64,000 nucleotides of DNA from PALSA-968 sp964387075 (GCA_964387075.1 CAYLVB010000011.1:1-64000), one strand, 5' to 3'. Positions 23,570-32,508 are shown, counted from the stretch's first letter. A program made the numbers and translations. Notes: a model not told the origin generated them from the sequence alone.

Positions 23570-24773
23570 GTTCCAGGAGTGAATTTATAAGTTTTTCTTT
23601 CGGTAACAGGCATTGCTGTATGCGCTTCGCGTAATGGATGCTGTCGAGTATCTCTTTTTGCTTTTCGGAGATCAACAGGTAGGCGTTCTTAAGTTCTACG
23701 TTTCGGATGCGCTCTACTTCCTGCTCCTTTTCCAGCTGCAGGTTGTTTTGCAGTTCGGCGAATCTTTTTTCTGTTTCGCTTTTTTGTAGGCGAAGGGTTA
23801 GCCCCAGGTATTTCTCAAAGTAAAAAAGGGCGAGTTTATGATCCTCCTGCAATTTGTGGGCCTGTGCCAGCTTTTCGTAGATGCTTGCCAGCTTTGCCGT
23901 CATATTGATGCCCAGCGCCAGGGATTCAGCTTTTTTTAAATATGAAATGGCCTCTGTTGATCTTCCTGTCTCCGTAAGAAGTTCGGCTATCTCAAGCTGG
24001 CTCGTAAGAATGAATTGCTTTACGTTGTGCTTTTCCCGAATAGCCAATCCTTCTAAAAGTAGTTCAAGGGCTTTGGCATGTTCACCCATTCTTTTCTGTA
24101 TGATGCCCAGGTCGGTAAGTGCGCGGCTCTCGGCCACATAATTATTCTCCTTCCTGAAAACTTCCAGCGCCTTTGAACCTATCTCCATCGCTTCGCGGTA
24201 CTTTCCCTGGTGGGTATAGATCCCCGAAAGAGAAGTTTGTATACGCCCTACCCAAACGGCGTTCTCTACTTTATCGTTGGCTAACCCTTTCAGGTAAAAG
24301 GCTTCCGCCTCTTCAAACTTGCCCAGGTCTTTGTAAATGGTGCCTGCAAAATAGTAGGCCATTTCGCGGTCTGATTCGTTCTCCGGACCATGCTCGTAAT
24401 GATCAATGCCACGTAACATGCTGTACATGGCAACTTCTTTGTTCCCAACTGTATTGTTGATAATGGACTGTACGAGGTAGGTATTGGCGATCCATTTCTT
24501 ATTGTCTAACTCCTTAAAGATCGTAAGCGCCTGGGCGATGAGATCGAGCCCACTGCCGGCGTCGTGTTGGAGAAGGAAAGCGCCGCGGCCGGCGTTCAGC
24601 AAACACCAGGCTTTGCCAAAACGGTAGTCGGCCTGCTCACTTTTTTCCATGATCTCCGCGAACAGTTTTTCCGGGTCAAAACCCTCAGGGGCATTGATCA
24701 GGTGCCATAATTTCTTATTGGCTTCGTCTACAAAGCGTATCAGTTCTGCCCGGTTATGAAGAACCTCGCTCAT
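23550..24773 (-). CDS. Soluble TPR protein A, first member of the array
   Basis: 407 residues without signal peptide or membrane helix, so cytoplasmic, unlike the other members. TPR-like units fill residues 45-320 (ALTDLGIIQKRMGEHAKALELLLEGLAI). The stretch ETEKRFAELQNNLQLEKEQEVERI is a coiled-coil linker of the kind found before signalling output domains, and it joins directly to KQKEILDSIHYAKRIQQCLL. The protein ends 19 residues later. It starts three bases after the paaZ stop, so it is almost certainly co-transcribed with paaZ. It could act as a cytoplasmic partner of the membrane members through the shared tail. Confidence 0.84.
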   Translation of the reverse strand: MSEVLHNRAELIRFVDEANKKLWHLINAPEGFDPEKLFAEIMEKSEQADYRFGKAWCLLNAGRGAFLLQHDAGSGLDLIAQALTIFKELDNKKWIANTYLVQSIINNTVGNKEVAMYSMLRGIDHYEHGPENESDREMAYYFAGTIYKDLGKFEEAEAFYLKGLANDKVENAVWVGRIQTSLSGIYTHQGKYREAMEIGSKALEVFRKENNYVAESRALTDLGIIQKRMGEHAKALELLLEGLAIREKHNVKQFILTSQLEIAELLTETGRSTEAISYLKKAESLALGINMTAKLASIYEKLAQAHKLQEDHKLALFYFEKYLGLTLRLQKSETEKRFAELQNNLQLEKEQEVERIRNVELKNAYLLISEKQKEILDSIHYAKRIQQCLLPKEKLINSLLERASKGK

Positions 24774-24776
24774 GTG

Positions 24777-26876
24777 CTACGATTGCTTTTTCTTTTCAAC
24801 CATGGTAAGAATAGTGGCAATGCCCACGGTTTCGCCGGTAGTTCCTTCAACACCCAGTTTGTCGCGCACGGCTTGCTCGCTCGCATCGTAGATATCCACC
24901 ATCCATTTCACAATGCCCACTTTCACTTCTTTGCCATTGGCTGCTGTAAGCGGTTTATCGTTCTCAATTTTTTCCTTGCAGGTAAATCTTACGCCTATGC
25001 TCATGCCCGGGTAAATGGGTTTGGTAAAACGACATTCGTCAATTCCGTAGTTAAGCAGTACAGGTCCTTTGGGCGGATCAACGAATAGACCGGCCGCGCG
25101 CGACAATACAAAATATCCATGCGCCACAGTTCTTTTAAAAATTGTTCCATCCAGCGATTCGGGCTGCAAATGCGCGTAGAATTTATCGCCGCTCAGGTTG
25201 GCGAAATTGGTGATATCATCTTCCGCTACTGTATGTGTATGCGTGATCAGTGTTTCGCTTACCTCCAGGTCTTCGAAATATTGACGGAAGGGATGTACGT
25301 TCTTAATGAGATGTTTTCCGCCGTATTGATAGTTGTTGAGCACGTTCGTGAGTGTTGTAGGAGTTCCCTGGATGGCAGTACGCTGCAGGTAATGGAACAC
25401 GCCTCGTTTGCCACCCATTTCCTCTCCGCCGCCGGCACGACCGGGTCCGCCATGTGTAAGCATAGGCATTGGAGAACCATGGCCTGTACTTTCTTTCGCA
25501 CATTCATTGTTCAGTATCAAAATGCGACCATGCATGCAGGCCGCGCCGATCACATATTGTTTGGCGATCTTATCATCGGCGGTCACGATAGAACTTACGA
25601 GCGATCCTTTTCCTAACTTACTTAACTCGATGGCCTCTTCGGTGGTTTTGTATGGCATCAAAGTGCTTACCGGACCAAACGCTTCTATGTTGTGACAATC
25701 TGTGTTCTTAAATGGGTTCTCATTCAGGAAAATGATAGGAGGCATAAATGCTCCTTTGTGCTTATCGGCTCCCTTCACTTCAAATTTCTCGAAATCGCCG
25801 ATGATGATCTTTTGTGTTTTGCTGAGTTGCTCCACTTTCTCTTTCACTTCGGCCAACTGCGCTTGCCCGGCCAAAGCGCCCATACGAACGCCTTCCACAT
25901 TAGGATCTCCAATGATGTTGGAGGCTAATCTCTTTCCTAAAGCGATGTGCACATCTTCGATCAGGTTCTCGGGTACAATGATGCGGCGTACCGCGGTACA
26001 TTTTTGTCCCGCCTTGGTGGTGATCTCGCGGGTAACTTCTTTAATGAAAATGTCGAACTCGGGTTTATCGGGCGTAACATCTTTGCCAAGCACACAGCAG
26101 TTCAGCGAATCGGCCTCCATGTTGAAGTGAACCGATTCTTCGAGCAAACGCTTGGTTGATTTCAGCATTTTGCCGGTGGAAGCGGAGCCCGTAAAGGTTA
26201 CGACATCCTGGTTGATAGTATGATCTAAAATTCCGTGGGCGCTGCCACAGATGAGTTGTAAAGCTCCTTCGGGGATAATTTTAGAAGCTATAATTTCTTT
26301 TACTACGGCTTCGGTCAAAAAAGAAGTAACGGTGGCCGGTTTCACAATGGCCGGAACGCCAGCAAACCAATTCACGGCCACTTTTTCCAACATTCCCCAA
26401 ACCGGGAAGTTAAAAGCGTTGATGTGGATGGCCACTCCTTCCTTAGGAACACAAATATGGTGTCCAATGAAAGTATTGTTCTTGCTCAGGCGCGCCGTCT
26501 CTCCGTCATAACAGAAGATCTCGTTGGGGAACTGCCTGCGCAAGGAAGCGTAGGTAAATAAATTCCCGATCCCACCTTCTATATCTACCCAACTATCGGC
26601 ACGGGTTGCCCCGGTTGCCCAGCTTATTTTATAAAAGATCTCTTTTTTGCTTTGGAGGTGCATGGCAAGCGCCTTCAGCATCATCCCTCGCTCATGAAAG
26701 GTCATTTTGCGCAAAGCAGGTCCGCCTACCGTTCTTGCATAATCGCACATTTTCCCGAAATCCAATCCGGCCGACGAAGCCGTAGCTACGGCGTCGCCCG
26801 TTATGGCGTTAAAGAGTGTTTGTCCTTCGTTGGCGCCCGCAACCCATTGTCCGCAGGCATAATTTTGAAGCTTCAT
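24777..26876 (-). CDS. paaZ: PaaZ-type bifunctional aldehyde dehydrogenase / enoyl-CoA hydratase
   Basis: About 699 residues from ATG 26876; a frame to 26933 adds a poor N-terminus. Residues 1-520 are an aldehyde dehydrogenase (INAFNFPVWG, FTGSASTGK, Glu in NMEADSLN, catalytic Cys in AGQKCTAVRR). Residues 540-699 are a MaoC-like hydratase with GDKFYAHLQPE. PaaZ opens the ring of the oxepin-CoA intermediate in phenylacetate breakdown and oxidises the aldehyde. No other paa gene is in the window, so the pathway is either elsewhere or the enzyme has another aromatic or acyl-CoA substrate. It directly precedes the TPR array. Confidence 0.88.
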   Translation of the reverse strand: MKLQNYACGQWVAGANEGQTLFNAITGDAVATASSAGLDFGKMCDYARTVGGPALRKMTFHERGMMLKALAMHLQSKKEIFYKISWATGATRADSWVDIEGGIGNLFTYASLRRQFPNEIFCYDGETARLSKNNTFIGHHICVPKEGVAIHINAFNFPVWGMLEKVAVNWFAGVPAIVKPATVTSFLTEAVVKEIIASKIIPEGALQLICGSAHGILDHTINQDVVTFTGSASTGKMLKSTKRLLEESVHFNMEADSLNCCVLGKDVTPDKPEFDIFIKEVTREITTKAGQKCTAVRRIIVPENLIEDVHIALGKRLASNIIGDPNVEGVRMGALAGQAQLAEVKEKVEQLSKTQKIIIGDFEKFEVKGADKHKGAFMPPIIFLNENPFKNTDCHNIEAFGPVSTLMPYKTTEEAIELSKLGKGSLVSSIVTADDKIAKQYVIGAACMHGRILILNNECAKESTGHGSPMPMLTHGGPGRAGGGEEMGGKRGVFHYLQRTAIQGTPTTLTNVLNNYQYGGKHLIKNVHPFRQYFEDLEVSETLITHTHTVAEDDITNFANLSGDKFYAHLQPESLDGTIFKRTVAHGYFVLSRAAGLFVDPPKGPVLLNYGIDECRFTKPIYPGMSIGVRFTCKEKIENDKPLTAANGKEVKVGIVKWMVDIYDASEQAVRDKLGVEGTTGETVGIATILTMVEKKKQS

Positions 26877-27041
26877 AGATACGTTTATTAAGGCTTTAAA
26901 TATAGAAAAATAAGGGGTGAAAAAGAACAGCATTTATTGCGGCGCTTTTCACCGACGCCTATCCGCCGTTGGCCTATCTTGGCTGATAATGGCCCATTTG
27001 CTATTGTCCGGAAGGCCATGCTTTCCTTAAGGAGTTCAAAT

Positions 27042-28043
27042 TTATTCCTTAATGAATTTCACATAAGATCCGTTCCTGAACCGAACGAGGTAGATCCCTT
27101 TGGGCAACCCTTCCAGGTTTAGCGTGGTTTTCGGGCCATGAATTGTTCCGGAATGGATAACAAGCCCGGTTCCGTTGATCAATGTGTAGCCTGAGCCTTC
27201 GCATGCACTTTCGGTTGAAATGACCAGTTCGTTCGCGGCCGGATTAGGAAACGCTTTGAGGGTTTTGGGTGAATTGTTTTCGGTGATGCTTATCAAAGAG
27301 CAGCTGTGTTGCAGATCGAAGATCGTTTGCAGGGTATCTACAGGCTCGATCGAGTCGTTGTTGTGGGTTCGAACGGTCACAATAAAGGAAGGATTCCCAT
27401 AGGTATCTGTGGGTTGGGCTACTTTTACAAAGGCGAACAGGGAAGAAGTATTATTGGTTGCGCAGCGTGTATCGGCCCCCACCATTTTTGCTCCCTGCAG
27501 GGCAGCCATTAGGCGGCAGGCAAGATCGCCCTGCGCGTTTTTAAAACGTGACTCCATGGAATCGAGTACCAGTTGCCCAAGAAGAATATTTCCCTGGATG
27601 CTGTAATAGATCCCATTGATGCTGCCGGTTATGTGATTTTTGTAACTCAGGCAATTTGCACCGGTATGAGCGGCCGCTGTTAAGGAATTGCCCGAAAATC
27701 CTACGATGCCGTATTGACGGCTTGCCGGGTTTGTACCAACGTCGTTGGTTGTTAGCCAGGTAATGAGCTGAGAAGGAGTGTCTCCGGCGCGCATGCGGCT
27801 TCGCGCGTTGTTTTGGTTGGCGGCTATATAAGCTGCCTGTGTATTGATGGCCCCCGTATCGGGCAACAGATCGCCCAGGAAGGATGGGTCGGTGAAACCG
27901 ATCTGGAACAGGTCAACACAGGAAGCGCCCGCACTACCCACCTCGCGGTTAGCCGAATCGGCCGCCACGATAGAAAAGGTGTCCTGCGCCGGGAGGGTAT
28001 ACCCCATAGCGCTGAGAATGAGAGAAAAAACGACCCTGTTCAT
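27042..28043 (-). CDS. Secreted DUF1028 protein with T9SS sorting domain
   Basis: 333 residues: signal peptide (to about residue 19, LPAQ), then the DUF1028 domain (FSIVAADSANREVGSAGAS, GAINTQAAY, RQYGIVGFSG, QGNILLGQLV, ACRLMAALQGAKMVGADTRC), thought to adopt an N-terminal-nucleophile hydrolase fold. The last 75 residues are a type A T9SS sorting domain (AFPNPAANELVIS ... KGIYLVRFRNGSYVKFIKE). The protein is therefore exported through the outer membrane and probably anchored at the surface or released. Its enzymatic activity is unknown. It is a single gene, convergent with nothing and divergent from the peroxiredoxin gene. Confidence 0.88.
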   Translation of the reverse strand: MNRVVFSLILSAMGYTLPAQDTFSIVAADSANREVGSAGASCVDLFQIGFTDPSFLGDLLPDTGAINTQAAYIAANQNNARSRMRAGDTPSQLITWLTTNDVGTNPASRQYGIVGFSGNSLTAAAHTGANCLSYKNHITGSINGIYYSIQGNILLGQLVLDSMESRFKNAQGDLACRLMAALQGAKMVGADTRCATNNTSSLFAFVKVAQPTDTYGNPSFIVTVRTHNNDSIEPVDTLQTIFDLQHSCSLISITENNSPKTLKAFPNPAANELVISTESACEGSGYTLINGTGLVIHSGTIHGPKTTLNLEGLPKGIYLVRFRNGSYVKFIKE

Positions 28044-28113
28044 GTGTTTTATTTTTGCTATTTCAAATATAGAAATATTGATATGGTTTAAGCTCCCGAA
28101 CGAAGAAATAGTT

Positions 28114-28121
28114 TAATTTTG
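28114..28121 (+). promoter_or_regulatory. -7 box of the peroxiredoxin gene
   Basis: TAATTTTG fits TANNTTTG, giving a leader of about 25 bases before ATG 28152. No convincing -33 TTG is seen. Confidence 0.5.
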
Positions 28122-28151
28122 AACCCAATTTAACGCTAAAAAAACAAAACA

Positions 28152-28784
28152 ATGATAACATTAGTAGGAAAAAAAGCCCCCTCGTTCAAAGCCTCTGCGG
28201 TGGTGGGTGGCGGAGAAATTGTGACCAATTTTTCTTTGGAACAATATGTAGGCAAAAAATACGTGGTATTCTTCTTTTACCCGAAGGATTTCACTTTCGT
28301 TTGCCCAACCGAGCTGCATGCTTTCCAGGAGAAACTGGCCGAGTTCGAAAAACGTAACTGCGCCGTTGTGGCCTGCAGTACCGATACAGAGCAAAGTCAC
28401 TGGGGCTGGCTGCAAATGGAAAAAAAGCACGGCGGTATCAAAGGTATAACCTATCCGGTGGTTGCCGATACTACAAAAACGATAGCTTCTAATTATGGGG
28501 TACTTACCGGCGAATACGATATCAATGAGCACGGAGAACTTGTGGCTACCGGCTCCATGATCGCGTATCGCGGTTTGTTCCTTATCGATAAGAATGGCTT
28601 TGTTCGTCACTTATTGGTGAACGATCTTCCTTTGGGACGCAATGTGGATGAAGCTTTGCGCATGGTAGATGCCCTCAACTTCAACGAAGTGAACGGCGAA
28701 GTTTGCCCGGCCAACTGGAACCAGGGTAAGGAAGGCTTGAAAGCGAACCATGAAGGGATTGCTGAGTACCTTTCTAAGCACTAA
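28152..28784 (+). CDS. 2-Cys peroxiredoxin (AhpC/TSA family)
   Basis: 210 residues of typical 2-Cys peroxiredoxin: peroxidatic Cys in DFTFVCPTEL near residue 50 and resolving Cys in GEVCPANW near residue 171. The protein reduces hydrogen peroxide and organic peroxides in the cytoplasm, using thioredoxin or AhpF for recycling. It has its own -7 box and a strong terminator, so it is monocistronic. No OxyR-type site was recognised. Confidence 0.95.
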   Translation: MITLVGKKAPSFKASAVVGGGEIVTNFSLEQYVGKKYVVFFFYPKDFTFVCPTELHAFQEKLAEFEKRNCAVVACSTDTEQSHWGWLQMEKKHGGIKGITYPVVADTTKTIASNYGVLTGEYDINEHGELVATGSMIAYRGLFLIDKNGFVRHLLVNDLPLGRNVDEALRMVDALNFNEVNGEVCPANWNQGKEGLKANHEGIAEYLSKH

Positions 28785-28800
28785 AAATCAATTGATTACG

Positions 28801-28836
28801 AAAAAACCCCGCTTTTGGAAAAAGCGGGGTTTTTTG
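28801..28836 (+). terminator. Strong intrinsic terminator
   Basis: AAAACCCCGCTTTT pairs with AAAAGCGGGGTTTT around a short GGA loop and is followed by TTTTTTG. It ends the peroxiredoxin transcript. Confidence 0.9.
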
Positions 28837-28906
28837 TTTTTCATCTTGGCTTGATTTTTGGAAAAATAGAAGCGTATTTTTTAGAATTTATTATCTTGTG
28901 GCCTCT

Positions 28907-30493
28907 ATGTTTACCAGGTTCAAAGGCATATTCGTTTTGGCACTTTTTTTTACCGCTTTCACCCTTTACTCGCAGGTTGGTGTAAAACCTATCAAAGGAA
29001 AATGGGAACCTGAAGACGCGGAAGAACATTTTAAGCAGCATAATTACCTGATGGCCCTGCCCATGTTCAAGGAATTGACCAAGCGCGAACCCAACGAGTG
29101 GCAATACCAATACAAACTCGCTTATTGCTATCTCTATACCGCTATCGATAAAACGGCTTCTATTCCCTATCTCGAAAAAGCGCTGAAGGACCCCAAATGC
29201 AAACACGATGCCTGGTTGTTATTAGGAAGGGCGTATCATTTGGCCATGAAGTTTGATGACGCGGAGAAGGCTTACAGCAAATACAAAGAATTCGTTGCCA
29301 AGGATAAGGTTGAACTGGAAAAGACCGATCACCTGATCGACCAGGTGCACAATGCACAACAGCTGAGCAAATATCCTATCAACGTTACGTTCACAAACGC
29401 GGGCCCGGAAGTGAATTCCGAGTTCCCCGATTATTATCCCTGGATCACGCTTGACGAGCAGTCGCTTTACTTTACTTCACGCCGCAAAGGCTCACACACT
29501 TCCGCGGTAGAGAGCGATGGATATTACTCATCAGATTGTCTTTACGCCACCGTGATGGATGGAAAGTGGGCCAAAGCTCAGAACATTGGTAACGCGGTGA
29601 ACGGAAACCTGGACGAGCAGATCGTGGGCATCAAACCCGACGGCAGTCAGCTCATTATTTATATTGATCACATCGATCAACTTGAGGACCTTTACAAGAC
29701 CTACAAAAAGGGCGCTAATTATGCAAAGATAGAACCGATAGGAGAGAATGTGAACAAGGAAAAGGAATACTCGGGTTCTATTTTTGAAACCGAAGATGGC
29801 CCTGTTCTTTATTTCGTGCGCCGCGACCCGAAAACATCACATGGCGAATCGGATATCTATACCGCGCGCATGCTGCCCACCGGGCAATGGGGTCTTCCCC
29901 AGAACATCGGCTCCAATATCAATACGAAGTTTCGCGAAGATTTTCCGTGGCTCTCAACCGATGGTAAAACGCTTTTCTTTTCTTCAGAAGGTCACACGAG
30001 CATGGGCGGTTTCGACCTTTTCAAATCGATCTGGGATGAGGAGAAAGGAGAGTGGAGTAAGCCAATTAATTTAGGTTACCCGCTCAATACACCGGATGAT
30101 GAAAGACAGATATCGATCCTGCCGGATAACCGCGCCGGTTACATGAGCGCTTTGCGTCCCGGAGGTTTGGGCGACCTGGATATTTATCGTGTGAAATTTG
30201 AGGACAACGAACAAAAGTACAATGTGTATCGCGGAAAGATCCTGCGTAGTGATTCGGCGGATAAGAGTGTCGTGCAGGCTACCATAACCGCGGTGAATCA
30301 AAAGACCAACGACGAGATCGCGTTTGTTTCCAACAAAACATCAGGCCGCTACATCATGGCCTTGTTGCCCGGCATCTATAAGGTGAAGATAAGCGCCGAC
30401 GGTTACGCCGATATCAATGAAACGCTGGTAGTGTTCGAGTTCGGCGTGGCAAGGCCGGAAACCGTGAAGGATTACGTCATACAAAAGAAGTGA
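28907..30493 (+). CDS. Secreted TPR and PD40 (WD40-like) repeat protein, PorE-like without OmpA domain
   Basis: 528 residues from ATG 28907 (GTG 28898 is also in frame). Signal peptide (FVLALFFTAFTLYSQ), TPR units in residues 35-140 (HNYLMALPMFKELTKREPNEW), then a propeller of WD40-like PD40 repeats (DQSLYFTSRRKG, PDGSQLIIYIDH, DGPVLYFVRRDP, DGKTLFFSSEGH, DNRAGYMSALRPGGLGDLDIY) to about 440, then a carboxypeptidase-regulatory-type beta domain (GRYIMALLPGIYKVKISADGYADI). This order matches PorE and related T9SS-associated proteins, but the C-terminal OmpA peptidoglycan-binding domain is absent. Role in T9SS or in envelope attachment is inferred. Confidence 0.82.
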   Translation: MFTRFKGIFVLALFFTAFTLYSQVGVKPIKGKWEPEDAEEHFKQHNYLMALPMFKELTKREPNEWQYQYKLAYCYLYTAIDKTASIPYLEKALKDPKCKHDAWLLLGRAYHLAMKFDDAEKAYSKYKEFVAKDKVELEKTDHLIDQVHNAQQLSKYPINVTFTNAGPEVNSEFPDYYPWITLDEQSLYFTSRRKGSHTSAVESDGYYSSDCLYATVMDGKWAKAQNIGNAVNGNLDEQIVGIKPDGSQLIIYIDHIDQLEDLYKTYKKGANYAKIEPIGENVNKEKEYSGSIFETEDGPVLYFVRRDPKTSHGESDIYTARMLPTGQWGLPQNIGSNINTKFREDFPWLSTDGKTLFFSSEGHTSMGGFDLFKSIWDEEKGEWSKPINLGYPLNTPDDERQISILPDNRAGYMSALRPGGLGDLDIYRVKFEDNEQKYNVYRGKILRSDSADKSVVQATITAVNQKTNDEIAFVSNKTSGRYIMALLPGIYKVKISADGYADINETLVVFEFGVARPETVKDYVIQKK

Positions 30494-30495
30494 TC

Positions 30496-32385
30496 TTATT
30501 GAACGATCACTTTCATAGGGTATTTTACACCTTCCACAACAAAGTTTACCATGTAAACACCCGAACGTATCTGCTGCGCGGGAATGATGCTGAACGTATT
30601 TGTAGCCATTGATTCCGACAAGATCGACCTTTCATATACCAGCTTTCCTTCGAGGTCGTACATGATCACCGCTATTTCGTGATTGTTCTCTATGCCTGTA
30701 AAATCAACCGTGAACTGGCCCTGGTTTGGATTTGGGTAAACCGTAAATGTAATATGACGCGAACCTTCATAATCTACACTGATAATGGAGAACAGTTCGG
30801 ATTTTCCATTGTAATCTGTTTGTTTCAATCTGTAATATGAAGTTCCTACCAGTGGTTTGTCGTCCGAATGATCATAGCTCAAGGCAACTAACGAATTTCC
30901 TTTTATGGCTTTGGTGGGAACCACCGCCAGTTCTTCAAATTCGGTCCCGTTCTTGCTTTTGTAAATCGTATATTCTTTATTGTTGGTTTCTGTGGCACTC
31001 TCCCAATGAAGCAAAACTGAATTACCTTGCGGCACCGCATAAAATGTTTTCAACTCAATAGGAAGCGATGCATTAAAACGGTCGTGCGTCCCTACCGTAT
31101 AGTATCCGTCGTTGGTAAGCGTCACCCCGTTAAAATTGATCTGATCGCCGGCAACACTGCTCGCACTCGCAACGATCTCTGTCCAGTTACCCGATGTGCC
31201 CGCGCGGTATAAAAGCGAATAATTTGCAGCAGCTCCAAGGGCCACGCCGGCCACGCCGCCATCCGACATGTCAAAAACGATGTTACCGGTAAGATTGGCG
31301 CCTCCATTGGTTACATCAAAATACCAATCACGAAGCCAGCGCGCAGGTGCTGCACCTGTAAGCCCGCCTATATCTCCTACATCTTCCCAGTTAGTGGTGG
31401 ATTTGTATCCCATCATCAAAAAATCTCCGTTGGCAAGACCGCCGGTGGAGGTAAATCCAATTCCGGCAGACACCGAAGGAGCGAAAACGGTTTGCGTGGT
31501 GCCGGCCGACTGGCCTATGCCCGTTACCCCGCGATCATAATCAGAGTTTCCGGGAGTGTCGCCCGCGTAAACATCGTTTGAACCGAGCGTAATGTCGTAT
31601 TTCGACGAAAGGTAATTATCTATAATAATGCGTTGCGCTTCATTCACGGAGATATTGAATGCGATCACTTCTGCGATCGCCCCGTTCCATGATTCGGCTC
31701 CCTGCCTGCCTATTCCAAAATCTGCCCATGATTTCAACGTATTGTTATATGCCACACTGCCCGCGGCCGCGTTGCTGATGTATTGATTGATCGTTCCTGC
31801 CCCGTTGTAACGGTTCAGCAGGATATAAGGGGTGTTGGCAGTAAGCGTAGTGGTTTGTGTGATATTACACTGGGTGTTGTTGGTTTGAACACCTCTTCCC
31901 CAGGGGAAAGCGGTTGTACTTACCCACATGCCAATGGATTTATCGGTTGCTGTGGTGGTAAAAGCACTTCCCGCCGGAGAACCCTGTATAAGGCCCGGGT
32001 TAGGATTGCCTGCTAATGATGTGTATCGTGCCACCACAAAAATAGACGCCGAACTTCCGGTTCCCACCGTGGTGGATAGTATCCTGTCATCAACTCCATC
32101 GAAAACCAACACGGGGTTGCCATTTAAAATGTTAACCCGGTACGCAGGCCTTTGCCCGGCAACCGGTTCGCCCGCATGATCTGCATTGCCGGAAGCATCG
32201 TTCCATTGCCTTACCGTGTTGCCATCGACGCAAGGGGTTACCCCCGCATCCACAAAAACATTCTGGTCGGCCTTCAGCCACAATACGTTATTTACGTTCG
32301 TACTAACACCGGCCGGGCCTGTTTGGCCAAGGGCGGTAGAAAAGATGAATGAGCCTAAAAACAGAAGAGGTATTTTTTGGAACAT
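30496..32385 (-). CDS. Large secreted protein with concanavalin-like domain and T9SS sorting signal
   Basis: From ATG 32385 the protein has 629 residues; the frame upstream to 32463 lacks a good start. Signal peptide (FLGSFIFSTALGQ), then LWLKADQNVFV and QWNDASGN, typical for the N-terminus of Bacteroidota surface proteins with a LamG/concanavalin-like jelly-roll (AEVIAFNISVNEAQRIIIDNYL). A middle beta domain (LPIELKTFYAVPQGNSVLLHW) precedes a T9SS type A sorting domain (FTVYPNPNQGQFTVDF ... SGVYMVNFVVEG). Probably a surface adhesin or polymer-binding protein; ligand unknown. Its stop is two bases from that of the convergent PD40 gene. Confidence 0.85.
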   Translation of the reverse strand: MFQKIPLLFLGSFIFSTALGQTGPAGVSTNVNNVLWLKADQNVFVDAGVTPCVDGNTVRQWNDASGNADHAGEPVAGQRPAYRVNILNGNPVLVFDGVDDRILSTTVGTGSSASIFVVARYTSLAGNPNPGLIQGSPAGSAFTTTATDKSIGMWVSTTAFPWGRGVQTNNTQCNITQTTTLTANTPYILLNRYNGAGTINQYISNAAAGSVAYNNTLKSWADFGIGRQGAESWNGAIAEVIAFNISVNEAQRIIIDNYLSSKYDITLGSNDVYAGDTPGNSDYDRGVTGIGQSAGTTQTVFAPSVSAGIGFTSTGGLANGDFLMMGYKSTTNWEDVGDIGGLTGAAPARWLRDWYFDVTNGGANLTGNIVFDMSDGGVAGVALGAAANYSLLYRAGTSGNWTEIVASASSVAGDQINFNGVTLTNDGYYTVGTHDRFNASLPIELKTFYAVPQGNSVLLHWESATETNNKEYTIYKSKNGTEFEELAVVPTKAIKGNSLVALSYDHSDDKPLVGTSYYRLKQTDYNGKSELFSIISVDYEGSRHITFTVYPNPNQGQFTVDFTGIENNHEIAVIMYDLEGKLVYERSILSESMATNTFSIIPAQQIRSGVYMVNFVVEGVKYPMKVIVQ

Positions 32386-32508
32386 TTTTGTTTGTTTGGA
32401 TATTAAAATTAATCTAATAAGAGGATCATTTCCAAATAGTACATGTAAAATAAGTGAAAACACGTAGCGACGATATTGAAAAAAGCGATGATTTAAAGAC
32501 TATATGCG

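Noticed and set aside
13346..24773. TPR array read as eight decayed SpoIIE phosphatase pseudogenes
   Set aside because: All end at the same point with a related end sequence, frames are intact, and the next gene follows at once with no phosphatase remnants.
13346..24773. CRISPR or other short-spacer repeat signal
   Set aside because: Recurrent DNA words here come from the coding tail motif KQKEILDSIHYAKRIQ at gene-length spacing, not from regular short repeats.
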